A DNA stretch of 64,000 nt from Jongsikchunia kroppenstedtii DSM 45133 (GTDB taxonomy: Bacteria; Actinomycetota; Actinomycetes; Mycobacteriales; Mycobacteriaceae): positions 1 to 64,000 of the forward strand of contig NZ_AQYG01000050.1 of NCBI RefSeq assembly GCF_000380485.1, given 5' to 3'. Positions 1 through 8,346 of this stretch are shown here, in pieces. The position numbers and the translations under genes were made by a program. The notes under the pieces are model-generated. The model was not told the origin of the DNA. It saw only the letters and a list, made by a program, of their open reading frames with translations, and did not search any database. Positions within the stretch are counted from its first letter, which is position 1. Every line of letters starts with the position of its first letter.

Positions 1-1
1 T

Positions 2-340
2 GGCCGTCCGCGTACCCGCCCGGACGCGGTGATCGCCGATCGGGCCTACACCAACGGGGTGAACCGGCGGATGCTCGCTGGCCGCGGCATCAAGACCGTT
101 ATCCCGCAGAAGAGCACCGAGACCGACGCCCGCAAACGCAAAGGCTCCACCGGTGGGCGGCCTCCTGCTTTCGATGCAGTCCTTTACAAGGGCCGCAACG
201 TTATTGAGCGTTCCTTCAACGACACCAAGCAGTGGCGCGCCCTGGCCACCCGCTACGACAAACTCGCCATCACCTACCGAGCCGCCGTGGTCCTACAGGC
301 ATGCCTCCGCTGGACACGCCTATTAGGAGACACGCCCTAG
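2..340 (+). CDS. IS5-type DDE transposase, C-terminal part (cut by window edge)
   Basis: The reading frame is open from the first bases of the window and ends at a TAG at 338-340, so only the C-terminal 112 residues are present. They contain the ADRAY block holding the second catalytic aspartate of the DDE_Tnp_1 fold and the VIERSFNDTKQWR block holding the catalytic glutamate, followed by the TRYDKLAITYRAAVV ending typical of IS5/IS427-group transposases. The element would cut and paste an insertion sequence. I could not find a convincing terminal inverted repeat to its right, so the IS end is not placed. Whether the upstream part is intact cannot be seen. Its presence next to the peptide synthetase gene suggests a mobile boundary, which is inference. 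Confidence 0.85.
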   Translation, partial: GRPRTRPDAVIADRAYTNGVNRRMLAGRGIKTVIPQKSTETDARKRKGSTGGRPPAFDAVLYKGRNVIERSFNDTKQWRALATRYDKLAITYRAAVVLQACLRWTRLLGDTP

Positions 341-498
341 CTCTCGCTTGCTCACTCGGATGAAGCTACACGCATTTAGTCGCACATCCCAGCAATTCCG
401 AGCATCAATATGGCCAAACTGGGTCAGTCGGCCCACATTCGGCTACCACGCCTACTTACGCAACTGCTGTCACAATTATTTAACGCATACGCGGAGCC

Positions 499-512
499 TG
501 ATCCGCGGATCA
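499..512. promoter_or_regulatory. 14-bp perfect palindrome upstream of the peptide synthetase
   Basis: TGATCCGCGGATCA reads identically on both strands and lies 9 nt before the GAAAGGA ribosome-binding site (521-527) of the Pls-type gene. The rest of 341-498 is AT-richer than its surroundings and contains no credible gene. The palindrome could be an operator in the 5' untranslated region; no regulator is identified. Confidence 0.35.
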
Positions 513-532
513 CGGGGCACGAAAGGACACCG

Positions 533-3500
533 GTGAGAACCGAGGAATCAGGACGGCCGACCATCCCGGCCAACTACCTCCTGTCCGATCAGGCAGCCCC
601 CGCTCGGACGCTGATCGACATCCTGAATGCCACGGCCGAGCGCTACCCCGACGCCCCGGCGATCGATAACGGATCGACCACCGTCAGCTACGCCGAGCTG
701 ATCGATCTGGTCGACGAGGGCGCGCAATGGATGGCCGACCACGGCATCCGCCGCGGCGACCGGGTCGGGATCCGGATGCCGTCGGGTTCGCGCGAGCTGT
801 ACATCGCGATCCTCTCGACGCTGCGGGCGGGCGCCGCCTACGTCCCCGTCGACGCCGACGATCCGGACGAGCGCGCCCAACTCGTGTTCGGCGAGGCCCA
901 GGTGGCCGCGGTGGTCGACGGCCACGGCCTGCGGCGCCGCACCGATCTGCCCGAACGCGATGCCGAAGCGCCGCCGCTGACCGCGCCGGAGATCACCGAC
1001 GACGCGTGGATCATCTTCACCTCGGGATCCACCGGCACCCCGAAGGGTGTCGCGGTCAGCCACCGCAACGCCGCCGCGTTCGTCGATGCCGAGGCGTCGC
1101 TGTTCCTGCAGGACGAACCGATCGGACCGGACGACCGGGTGCTGGCCGGGTTATCGGTGGCCTTCGACGCATCGTGCGAGGAGATGTGGCTGGCCTGGCG
1201 GCACGGCGCCTGCCTGGTGCCCGCACCGCGCTCTCTGGTGCGTTCCGGCATGGACCTGGGCCCCTGGCTGGTGCAGCGCGACATCACCATTGTCTCGACC
1301 GTGCCGACCCTGGCGTCGCTGTGGCCCGCCGAGGCATTGGAGGCGGTGCGGCTGTTGATCTTCGGCGGCGAGGCGTGCCCGCCCGAACTCGGCGCCCGCC
1401 TGGCCACCGACGACCGCGAGGTGTGGAACACCTACGGACCCACCGAGGCCACGGTCGTCGCCTGCGGCGCCCGGCTCGACGGCTCCACCCCCGTCCGCAT
1501 CGGATTGCCCTTGCGCGGTTGGGATCTCGCGGTGGTCGACGGCGACGGGCACCCGGTCGCCGAGGGCGAGATCGGCGAGCTGGTGATCGGCGGCGTCGGC
1601 CTGGCCCGGTATCTGGATCCGGAGAAGAATGCGGAGAAGTACGCGCCGCTGGAGACGCTCGGGTGGGAACGCGCCTACCGCAGTGGGGATCTCGTGCGCC
1701 TCGATATCGAGGGACTGGTCTTCCAGGGCCGCGCCGACGACCAGGTCAAGGTCGGCGGCCGGCGGATCGAACTGGGCGAGGTCGACACCGCGCTGCAGAA
1801 CCTGCCCGGCGTCTCGGGCGCCGCGGCCGCCGTGCGCACGACGCCCGCCGGCAACAGCCTGCTGATCGGCTACCTGGTGTCCACCGATGCCGACTTCGAT
1901 CTCACGACCGCCCACGACGTGCTCGCCGAGCAGCTCCCCGCCGCGCTCGTTCCGCGCCTCGTGCTGGTCGACGAATTGCCCACGCGCACATCGGGAAAGG
2001 TCGATCGGGCGGCGCTGCCCTGGCCGCTGCCGGGTGCCAGCGCCGACGCGACCGCCGATCTGACGGCCACCGAGGCCTGGGTCTCCGAGAAGTGGACCTC
2101 GGTACTGGGGGTGCCGATCACCGACGCCGAGGCGGACTTCTTCGCCGAGGGCGGCGGCTCGCTCGCGGCGGCACAGCTGGTCACGGCACTGCGCCAACGC
2201 TTTCCGGAGGTCACCGTCGCCGGACTGTACGACCACCCGCGGCTGGGCGCGCTCGCCGCGATGCTCGACGAACTCGAACCGGCCAAGACCGCGGCCCCGC
2301 GTATCGTCAAACCGGTGCCGCGCAGCACCGGTCTGCTGCAGTCGGTGGCGGCCTTCCCATTGGCCACGTTGACCGGCCTGCAGTGGATCACCTGGCTCGC
2401 GATCGCCAACAACGTGCTCGCGTGGTTCAGCGACGCCGCCTGGGTCGAACCGCTCAACTGGTGGGTGGTGCTGGCCGCCTTCATCGTCTTCATCACCCCA
2501 CTGGGCCGGATGTCGATCGCGGCCGCCGGCGCCCGGATCCTGCTACGCGGCGTGGGGCCGGGAGACTATCCCCGCGGCGGCAGCGTGCATCTGCGGCTGT
2601 GGCTCGCCGAACGCCTCACCGAGGCGAGCGGCGCCGCCAATCTGTCCGGCGCGCCCTGGATGGTGTACTACGCCAAGGCATTGGGCGCGACGATCGGCCG
2701 CGGGGTCGACCTGCACACGCTGCCCCCGGTCACCGGCCTCATCGAGGTGGGCGACCTCGCTTCCATCGAGCCGGAGGTTGACCTGGCCGGCTGGTGGATC
2801 GACGGCGACGTCGTCCATATCGGCCGGATCGAGATCGGCGAAAGCGCGACGATCGGCGCCCGGTCGACGTTGTTCCCCGGCGCACGCATCGGCCGCGAGG
2901 CCGAGGTGGCGGCCGGGTCTGCGGTCGTGGGCCGGGTGAAAGCGCGACAGCACTGGGCGGGGTCGCCCGCGGTGAAAGCCGGCAAGGCCGAGCGACCCTG
3001 GCCCGCGGAGCGGCCGCCGCGGCGCACGTATTGGGTTCCGGTGTACGGGATCTCGTCCATCCTGCTGGCCGGGCTCCCGCTGATCGCGCTCGCCTGCGGC
3101 CTGGCCGTGATCGCGTCGTGGGCCATGACGGCCGACCTGATCCGCAGCGTGATCGTCCGCGCGGTGATCCTGCTGCCCGCGGCCACGATCACCAGCCTGC
3201 TGGTATTCGCGGCACTGACAGCGCTTTTCGTGCGACTGCTGTCGATCGGCCTGTCGCAGGGCTATCACCCGGTGCGATCCCGGGTCGGCTGGCAGGTGTG
3301 GGCCACCGAGCGGCTGATGGACTCCGCCCGGACCTTCCTCTTCCCGCTCTATGCGAGCCTGCTGACACCGATCTGGTTCCGGATCCTCGGCGCGAATATC
3401 GGCAAGGGCACCGAGATATCCACCGCGCTGGTGATTCCGAAGTTCACCACGGTCGGCGACGGCGCCTTCCTCGCCGACGACACGATGGTCGCGTCGTACG

Positions 3501-4408
3501 AGCTCGGCGGCGGCTGGATGCATATCGACGAGGCGAAGATCGGCAAGCGCGCCTTCCTCGGCAACTCCGGCATGACCGGCCCGGGGCGCAAGGTCCCCAA
3601 GAACTCGCTCGTGGCCGTCCTGTCCGCGACGCCGAACAAGGCGAAGTCCGGCTCGAGCTGGCTCGGCAGCCCCCCCGTGCGGCTGCGTCGCGCGGCGACG
3701 ACGTCGGATACCTCCCGGACCTTCGATCCGCCCGCCAAGCTCAAGATCGCCCGCGCCATCGTCGAGACCCTGCGTCTCATCTCGGTGATGGTGACCTTCG
3801 GACTGGGCCTGTTCGTGCTGATCGGCTTGCAGTTCATCACCCACAACGCGCACTACTGGGTGGCGGCTCTGGTGAGCGGCCTGGTGCTACTGGTCGCGGG
3901 GACAGCCGCCTGCTGTATCGCGGCGGCAGCGAAATGGCTTGTGGTCGGGCGAATTCCGGTGGCCGAGAAACCGCTGTGGTCGTCGTTCGTGTGGCGCAAC
4001 GAGCTGTCCGACGCCTTCGTCGAGACCGTCGCGGCGCCCTGGTTCGCCAACGCCGCGACCGGCACCCCGGTGCTCAATCTCTGGCTTCGGTTGCTCGGCG
4101 CGCACATCGGCCGCGGCGTCTGGTGCGAGACCTACTGGCTCCCGGAGGCCGACCTGGTGACGCTGGGCGACGGCGCCACCGTGCAGCGCGGATGCGTGGT
4201 GCAGACCCACCTGTTCCACGACCGCATCATGCAGATGGATTCGGTGACCCTCGGGCCCGGCGCGACCCTCGGCCCGCATTGCGTGGCCCTGCCCGCGTCC
4301 GGGCTCGGCGCGGGCGCGACGGTCGGCCCGGCCTCGCTGGTCATGCGCGGCGACGTCGTTCCGGATTCGACACGCTGGCAAGGCAATCCGATCGCGCCGT
4401 GGTCCTAG
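533..4408 (+). CDS. Pls/PosA-family membrane non-ribosomal peptide synthetase
   Basis: A 1291-residue single-module synthetase of the epsilon-poly-lysine synthase (Pls) type. Order seen: adenylation domain (about 15-510) with IIFTSGSTGTPKG, NTYGPTEA, YRSGDL, VKVGGRRIELGEV and RTSGKVDR core motifs; carrier domain with the phosphopantetheine serine at residue 543 in EGGGSL; then six membrane segments in three pairs (about 610-660, 836-903, 1081-1134) separated by three tandem hexapeptide-like domains. This is the Pls architecture, in which the tandem C-terminal domains join monomers into an isopeptide homopolymer at the membrane. The amino-acid substrate is not predicted. The GTG at 533 is chosen over an upstream in-frame ATG at 410 because GAAAGGA lies 5 nt before it and homology begins just after. 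The gene converges on the oxygenase with a 4-nt gap. Confidence 0.88.
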   Translation: MRTEESGRPTIPANYLLSDQAAPARTLIDILNATAERYPDAPAIDNGSTTVSYAELIDLVDEGAQWMADHGIRRGDRVGIRMPSGSRELYIAILSTLRAGAAYVPVDADDPDERAQLVFGEAQVAAVVDGHGLRRRTDLPERDAEAPPLTAPEITDDAWIIFTSGSTGTPKGVAVSHRNAAAFVDAEASLFLQDEPIGPDDRVLAGLSVAFDASCEEMWLAWRHGACLVPAPRSLVRSGMDLGPWLVQRDITIVSTVPTLASLWPAEALEAVRLLIFGGEACPPELGARLATDDREVWNTYGPTEATVVACGARLDGSTPVRIGLPLRGWDLAVVDGDGHPVAEGEIGELVIGGVGLARYLDPEKNAEKYAPLETLGWERAYRSGDLVRLDIEGLVFQGRADDQVKVGGRRIELGEVDTALQNLPGVSGAAAAVRTTPAGNSLLIGYLVSTDADFDLTTAHDVLAEQLPAALVPRLVLVDELPTRTSGKVDRAALPWPLPGASADATADLTATEAWVSEKWTSVLGVPITDAEADFFAEGGGSLAAAQLVTALRQRFPEVTVAGLYDHPRLGALAAMLDELEPAKTAAPRIVKPVPRSTGLLQSVAAFPLATLTGLQWITWLAIANNVLAWFSDAAWVEPLNWWVVLAAFIVFITPLGRMSIAAAGARILLRGVGPGDYPRGGSVHLRLWLAERLTEASGAANLSGAPWMVYYAKALGATIGRGVDLHTLPPVTGLIEVGDLASIEPEVDLAGWWIDGDVVHIGRIEIGESATIGARSTLFPGARIGREAEVAAGSAVVGRVKARQHWAGSPAVKAGKAERPWPAERPPRRTYWVPVYGISSILLAGLPLIALACGLAVIASWAMTADLIRSVIVRAVILLPAATITSLLVFAALTALFVRLLSIGLSQGYHPVRSRVGWQVWATERLMDSARTFLFPLYASLLTPIWFRILGANIGKGTEISTALVIPKFTTVGDGAFLADDTMVASYELGGGWMHIDEAKIGKRAFLGNSGMTGPGRKVPKNSLVAVLSATPNKAKSGSSWLGSPPVRLRRAATTSDTSRTFDPPAKLKIARAIVETLRLISVMVTFGLGLFVLIGLQFITHNAHYWVAALVSGLVLLVAGTAACCIAAAAKWLVVGRIPVAEKPLWSSFVWRNELSDAFVETVAAPWFANAATGTPVLNLWLRLLGAHIGRGVWCETYWLPEADLVTLGDGATVQRGCVVQTHLFHDRIMQMDSVTLGPGATLGPHCVALPASGLGAGATVGPASLVMRGDVVPDSTRWQGNPIAPWS

Positions 4409-4412
4409 CGCG

Positions 4413-5375
4413 TCAGGCCGCGAAGCTGTCCAGCTGCATGCGGCGATAACCGCCGCGCAGGCGCTCGTAGCGGTAGCGGTTGTATACCAGCGGATCGAGC
4501 ACCAGGCGCCGAGGCAGATGCCGCCACGCCAGCCGGGCACCGGTCAGGTACAGGCGATACTCCAGCCGATCGCGCCAGGTCCAGTCGCAGCCAAGTAGTT
4601 CGCGCATCCGCGGATGCGCCTGCGACTCCGCGCACAGCCGCGGCGCCCGGAGAGCCACCGGCACCACCGCCGACCACAGCGGCCGCATCAACACGCGAAT
4701 CGGTTTGGGCGACAGCAGCGATGGCATCGGCAATGCGTTGAAACTGCGGCGCGCGTAGAGGAGAAAGCCGTTGTCCGCCAGGTGTTCGGCGGCGACGGAG
4801 TCGTAGTACTCCATCATTTCTGTCGTCGTCCGCGGCAGCGTCGTCTGTCCGCTGGGCAGCTCGAGTGCGCTGTGCATCCACCGCACCGTCCGGTAGACCA
4901 CCTCGCGCTGTTCGGCGTCGAGGTCGCCGTGCAGCGCGATATAGCCCCGATAGAAGAGATTGATCCCACTGACGGCGATCCACCTCCAAAGATGCGGATC
5001 CAGGGCGCTGTACCGGGTATCCGCGAACTCCCCGTTGCCGGCGCCACGGACGTCGCGATGCAGCCGCTTGAGCTCCTCGGTGTCGCGCTGCCGGTCGCGG
5101 TCGTCACCGAACAGCAGCAGCATTGCGTACGCGTAGCTCCGGATTCCACGATCGGCGAAATTCTCCCGGAACCTGCCGGACCGATCGACCGCCGCCGCGA
5201 CCGGCCGATAGGCCACCTGATCGAGTGCGAGCCGCCCGAACAACCCGAAACTCATCGGCGAACCCAACCACCAGCGGGCGTCGGCGGCGAGCTCGGCATG
5301 CGGCTGGCCCGGCCGCCATGGCTCGACGTCGGCGACGGGTTCCACCTGCTCAGCGTGTGACACAGTGATGGTCAT
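4413..5375 (-). CDS. MpaB-like (DUF2236) oxygenase
   Basis: A protein of about 320 residues resembling the DUF2236 family, which includes latex-clearing protein and the MpaB oxygenase and binds b-type haem through conserved histidines. Visible family-like blocks are GSPMSFGLFGRLALDQVAYRP near the N-terminus, LKRLHRDVRG and YSALDPHLWRWIAVS, each with a histidine, and a Trp/Tyr/Arg-rich helical C-terminus. The ATG at 5375 (MTITVSH) is preferred, with a weak GGATGAG 6 nt upstream; ATGs at 5384 and 5396 are possible. It is divergent from the TetR gene at 5458 across 82 bp, so that regulator probably controls it. The substrate is unknown. Adjacency to the synthetase may be coincidental. Confidence 0.75.
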   Translation of the reverse strand: MTITVSHAEQVEPVADVEPWRPGQPHAELAADARWWLGSPMSFGLFGRLALDQVAYRPVAAAVDRSGRFRENFADRGIRSYAYAMLLLFGDDRDRQRDTEELKRLHRDVRGAGNGEFADTRYSALDPHLWRWIAVSGINLFYRGYIALHGDLDAEQREVVYRTVRWMHSALELPSGQTTLPRTTTEMMEYYDSVAAEHLADNGFLLYARRSFNALPMPSLLSPKPIRVLMRPLWSAVVPVALRAPRLCAESQAHPRMRELLGCDWTWRDRLEYRLYLTGARLAWRHLPRRLVLDPLVYNRYRYERLRGGYRRMQLDSFAA

Positions 5376-5457
5376 TCGTCTCATCCAATCTGTCATCGGG
5401 TGTAGATAGATTGAAGTGAACGTATGATCTGTCCACGCCTGTGTCAAGATTGAGTTC

Positions 5458-6105
5458 ATGAGCAGTCCTCGGCGATACGGCGGCATGAGCGGCGCAGACC
5501 GCGTCGCCGCACGCCGTCGACAGTTCCTCGCCGCCGGACTGGAGTTGATGGGAACCGTCGGCACCGCGGCGACGACGGTCCGCAGCGTCGCCGCGACAAC
5601 AGGCCTGGCGGCGCGTTATCTCGCCGAGTCGTTCGCGACCATCGACGATCTTCACCTCGCCGTGTTCGATGAGATCGTCGCCGAGATCGAGTCGCGCGGC
5701 ATGGCCGCGATAGCCGGGCCCGCGACGAACACCTACGAGCGGGCACGCTCGGCACTGGCCACGGTGACGTCGACGCTGCTGGACGACCCGCGCAAGGGCC
5801 GGATCATCCTCATCGAATCGGTGTCGTCACCAGTACTCGGGCCGCGCCGAATCGCAGAGGCTCGTCGAATCGCCGCGCTCGTCGGTCACGTCGCGCGGAA
5901 CACCGCCAGGGCCGACGTGGAACTGCTCGATCTGCAGATCACCACGCAGTTCGTCATCGGCGGCGTCGGCGAGGCGCTGACCGCGGCGCTTCTGGGCGAA
6001 ATCGCAACGGATCGCGATCATTTGATCGACCGACTCACGGCCTTGCTGTTCGTCGCCCTGAACGGTGCCCAGCATTCCGCCCATCGCTCACCGGTCGGCC
6101 GCTAA
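5458..6105 (+). CDS. TetR-family transcriptional regulator
   Basis: A 215-residue protein. Residues about 15-60 form a TetR-type helix-turn-helix region (FLAAGLELMGTVGTAATTVRSVA followed by the LAARYLAESFATIDDL recognition helix and turn, with the usual Y-x-x-F spacing modified). The C-terminal part is a variable all-helical ligand-binding domain. It is divergent from the MpaB-like oxygenase, the standard arrangement for a TetR repressor and its target. The AAGATT hexamer 6 nt before the ATG may be a -10 for a leaderless message. The effector is unknown. Confidence 0.8.
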   Translation: MSSPRRYGGMSGADRVAARRRQFLAAGLELMGTVGTAATTVRSVAATTGLAARYLAESFATIDDLHLAVFDEIVAEIESRGMAAIAGPATNTYERARSALATVTSTLLDDPRKGRIILIESVSSPVLGPRRIAEARRIAALVGHVARNTARADVELLDLQITTQFVIGGVGEALTAALLGEIATDRDHLIDRLTALLFVALNGAQHSAHRSPVGR

Positions 6106-6120
6106 CGGCACCGCCGCGGG

Positions 6121-6852
6121 TCAGCCTTCGCCGCGGCCGCGCAGCGTCACGATCAAGGCGCGCGCCGCCGCCGCGGCCCGCTCCGGATCGCCGGCGATGA
6201 CCGCCTCGGTGACCTCGGTGTGCTCACTCTCGAACGAGTGGCTCACGCCCACCGGCCATTTCAGGATCGACCGACTCAGCGCCGGCATCAGCAGGTCGTA
6301 GAACTCGGAGTAGACCTCGTTGTGGCTGGCTGCGACAATCGCCCGGTGCAGGGCCACATCGGCGGCGATCAGCTGGTCTCGTTCGGCGTCGGTCTGCGGG
6401 TCTCGGTGCCAGAGTTCGCGACGCTTGAGCAGCAGCCCGCGCAACTCGGTGACGTCGTCCTCGTCCCTGCGCCGTGCGGCGAGCGCGGCCGCCGTCGACT
6501 CCAGCGCGTCCCGCAGCTCCAGCAGATCGCTTTCCCGGGCGGCACCGAAGTACTCGGCGAGGCCGGCACCCTGCTCCGTGTCGGCGATGACGTAGGTACC
6601 CGACCCCTGACGCCGCTCCAGCATTCCGGCGTGCACCAGGGCCTGCACCGCTTCCCGCACGGTGTTGCGAGCACAGCCCGTCATCTCGGTGAGTGCGGGC
6701 TCGGTGGGGATGCGCGATCCGACCGCCCAGCGACCCGAGGTGATCTCGGTCCGCAGCAATTCGGTGACCTGCGTAATCAGCGTCTCCCGGCGCACGACCA
6801 TGCGTGGCGGCGGCACGGGAGCGGCGGCGTCACCCTCCTGGTAGAGCTTCAC
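6121..6852 (-). CDS. FadR-subfamily GntR regulator (FCD domain)
   Basis: A 243-residue regulator. The N-terminal winged helix is clear (RIPTEPALTEMTGCARNTVREAV, then LERRQGSGTYV), followed by a C-terminal FCD ligand domain with LLELRDALESTAAALAA and the metal-binding-type histidines in ALHRAIVAASHNEV and SEHTEV. FadR-type GntR regulators usually respond to carboxylic acids and control an adjacent transporter or catabolic operon; the divergent MFS gene at 6961 is the likely target. A TATTAT hexamer (6859-6864) sits 6 nt before the GTG at 6852, arguing for a leaderless start there rather than the TTG at 6855. Confidence 0.87.
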   Translation of the reverse strand: MKLYQEGDAAAPVPPPRMVVRRETLITQVTELLRTEITSGRWAVGSRIPTEPALTEMTGCARNTVREAVQALVHAGMLERRQGSGTYVIADTEQGAGLAEYFGAARESDLLELRDALESTAAALAARRRDEDDVTELRGLLLKRRELWHRDPQTDAERDQLIAADVALHRAIVAASHNEVYSEFYDLLMPALSRSILKWPVGVSHSFESEHTEVTEAVIAGDPERAAAAARALIVTLRGRGEG

Positions 6853-6872
6853 CAACTCATAATAGTTCGTTG

Positions 6873-6910
6873 CCCAAATAACGAGATTGGGTCCCAGTCA
6901 TCCAGTCATC
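6873..6910. promoter_or_regulatory. Candidate GntR operator and tandem octamer in divergent promoter
   Basis: CCCAA-N9-TTGGG (6873-6891) is a perfect inverted repeat between the GntR gene and the MFS gene. The octamer CAGTCATC is then repeated twice head to tail (6895-6902, 6903-6910). The position just upstream of the regulator's TATTAT -10 element suits autoregulation. Assignment as an operator is inference. Confidence 0.45.
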
Positions 6911-6960
6911 CTATGATTTCTCAGTCAGCAATCCGGACGATCGCCCTGAGGAGGTGACAG

Positions 6961-8250
6961 TTGCCCCTGTCAGCGAACGAACAACCTGTCGTCGTGACGC
7001 CCGATGCGCCGGGTAGGCGTATCGGATCGCCGCGCCCGCTGCTCGCCGGCCGCATCGCCGTGCTGGCCGCGATCCTGCTCTCGTCGCTGTCACTGCGCAC
7101 CGCGGTCACCTCCCTCACCCCGCTGCTCACGCGCGTCCAGGACTCGCTCGGATTCAGCAACGTCATCATCGGCGTCGCCGGGATGATGCCGACCGCGATG
7201 TTCGCGCTGGCCGGATTCGTATCCCCGAGCCTCGGCCGGCGATTCGGCCTCGAGCGGGTCGCCCTGGTGGCGGCGGCCGCCACGGTCGTCGGTATCGGCG
7301 GCCGGTCGCTCGTCAACGACACCGCGAGCTTCCTCGCACTCAGCGGGCTCGCCCTGGTGGGCATGGGCATCGGCAATATCGTCATGCCGCCGCTGGTGAT
7401 GCGCTATTTCTCCGACCGCATCGCGATGATGAGCACCGTCTACATCACCTGCGTACAAATCGGCACGATGGTCCCGGCCGCGATCGCGGTGCCGGTCGCC
7501 GACGCCGCGAACTGGCAGGTATCGCTGGCCGCGTGGGCCGTCATCCCGTTCGCCGCGATCGGCCCCTGGCTCTGGGTGCTCCGGCATCGACGCCGCAATC
7601 CGAACACGGCAGCCACGGCGACCGCCGACCACCGGCTGTCCGCGCCGATCTGGCGCTCCCCGATCTCTTGGGGTCTGGCGATCATGTTCGGCTCCACGTC
7701 GCTCATCACCTATTCGATGTTCACCTGGATCCCCAAGATCCTCAGCGAGGCCGGGGCCAGCGACGGCTATGGCGGACTGATGGTGTCGCTGTTCTCGGCG
7801 GTGGGCTTCATCACCGGCCTCGTCGCGCCCACCCTGTGCGCCCGCATGGCGAACCCCTACCCGGTCGTCATAGCCTGTGCTGCATGCTTTTTCGGAGGAT
7901 TCGCCGGGCTGCTGTGGGCGCCGATGAGCGGCACCCTGTTCTGGGTGATCCTCGTCGGCGTCGGTCCCACGACGTTCCCGATGTCGCTCACCCTGATCAA
8001 CCTGCGCACCCGCAGCGGTGCCGGGTCGGCGGCGCTGTCCGGATTCGTCCAGGGCGTCGGATATCTGTGGGCCTGCGCCGGACCGCTGTTCTTCGGAGTT
8101 CTGCACGACGCGGTCGGCGGCTGGGGCGTGCCGTTCGCCTTCCTGTCGGTGATCGTGCTGGTGATGGCCGCCGGCGCGTGGGCGGTCTGCAAGCCGCGCT
8201 TCCTGGAGGACACACTCGCGCCCGCGGACACATCGCCCGCCGCCCGGTGA
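6961..8250 (+). CDS. MFS transporter, CynX/NimT-like
   Basis: A 429-residue polytopic protein with about 12 hydrophobic segments in two halves. The first half contains LRTAVTSLTPLL and a loop with SPSLGRRFGLERV; the second half begins near PISWGLAIMFGSTSLITYSMFTW. This resembles the cyanate/nitroimidazole-type (CynX/NimT) branch of the major facilitator superfamily. The TTG start is chosen because GAGGAGG (6948-6954) lies 6 nt upstream and no better in-frame start exists. It is divergent from a FadR-type GntR gene and likely regulated by it. The substrate, perhaps a small organic anion, cannot be read from sequence. Confidence 0.83.
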   Translation: MPLSANEQPVVVTPDAPGRRIGSPRPLLAGRIAVLAAILLSSLSLRTAVTSLTPLLTRVQDSLGFSNVIIGVAGMMPTAMFALAGFVSPSLGRRFGLERVALVAAAATVVGIGGRSLVNDTASFLALSGLALVGMGIGNIVMPPLVMRYFSDRIAMMSTVYITCVQIGTMVPAAIAVPVADAANWQVSLAAWAVIPFAAIGPWLWVLRHRRRNPNTAATATADHRLSAPIWRSPISWGLAIMFGSTSLITYSMFTWIPKILSEAGASDGYGGLMVSLFSAVGFITGLVAPTLCARMANPYPVVIACAACFFGGFAGLLWAPMSGTLFWVILVGVGPTTFPMSLTLINLRTRSGAGSAALSGFVQGVGYLWACAGPLFFGVLHDAVGGWGVPFAFLSVIVLVMAAGAWAVCKPRFLEDTLAPADTSPAAR

Positions 8251-8346
8251 ACTGACGCCAACACCGGTACCCTCGGGACCCGACAACCTGTCCGACAGAC
8301 CAGGGTCCGCCGCCGGGCCAGGCCAGTACGACGAGCGAGGTGACCG

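Noticed and set aside
410-532. Upstream ATG start for the peptide synthetase
   Set aside because: The extra 41 residues have no homology or ribosome-binding site, while GAAAGGA supports the GTG at 533.
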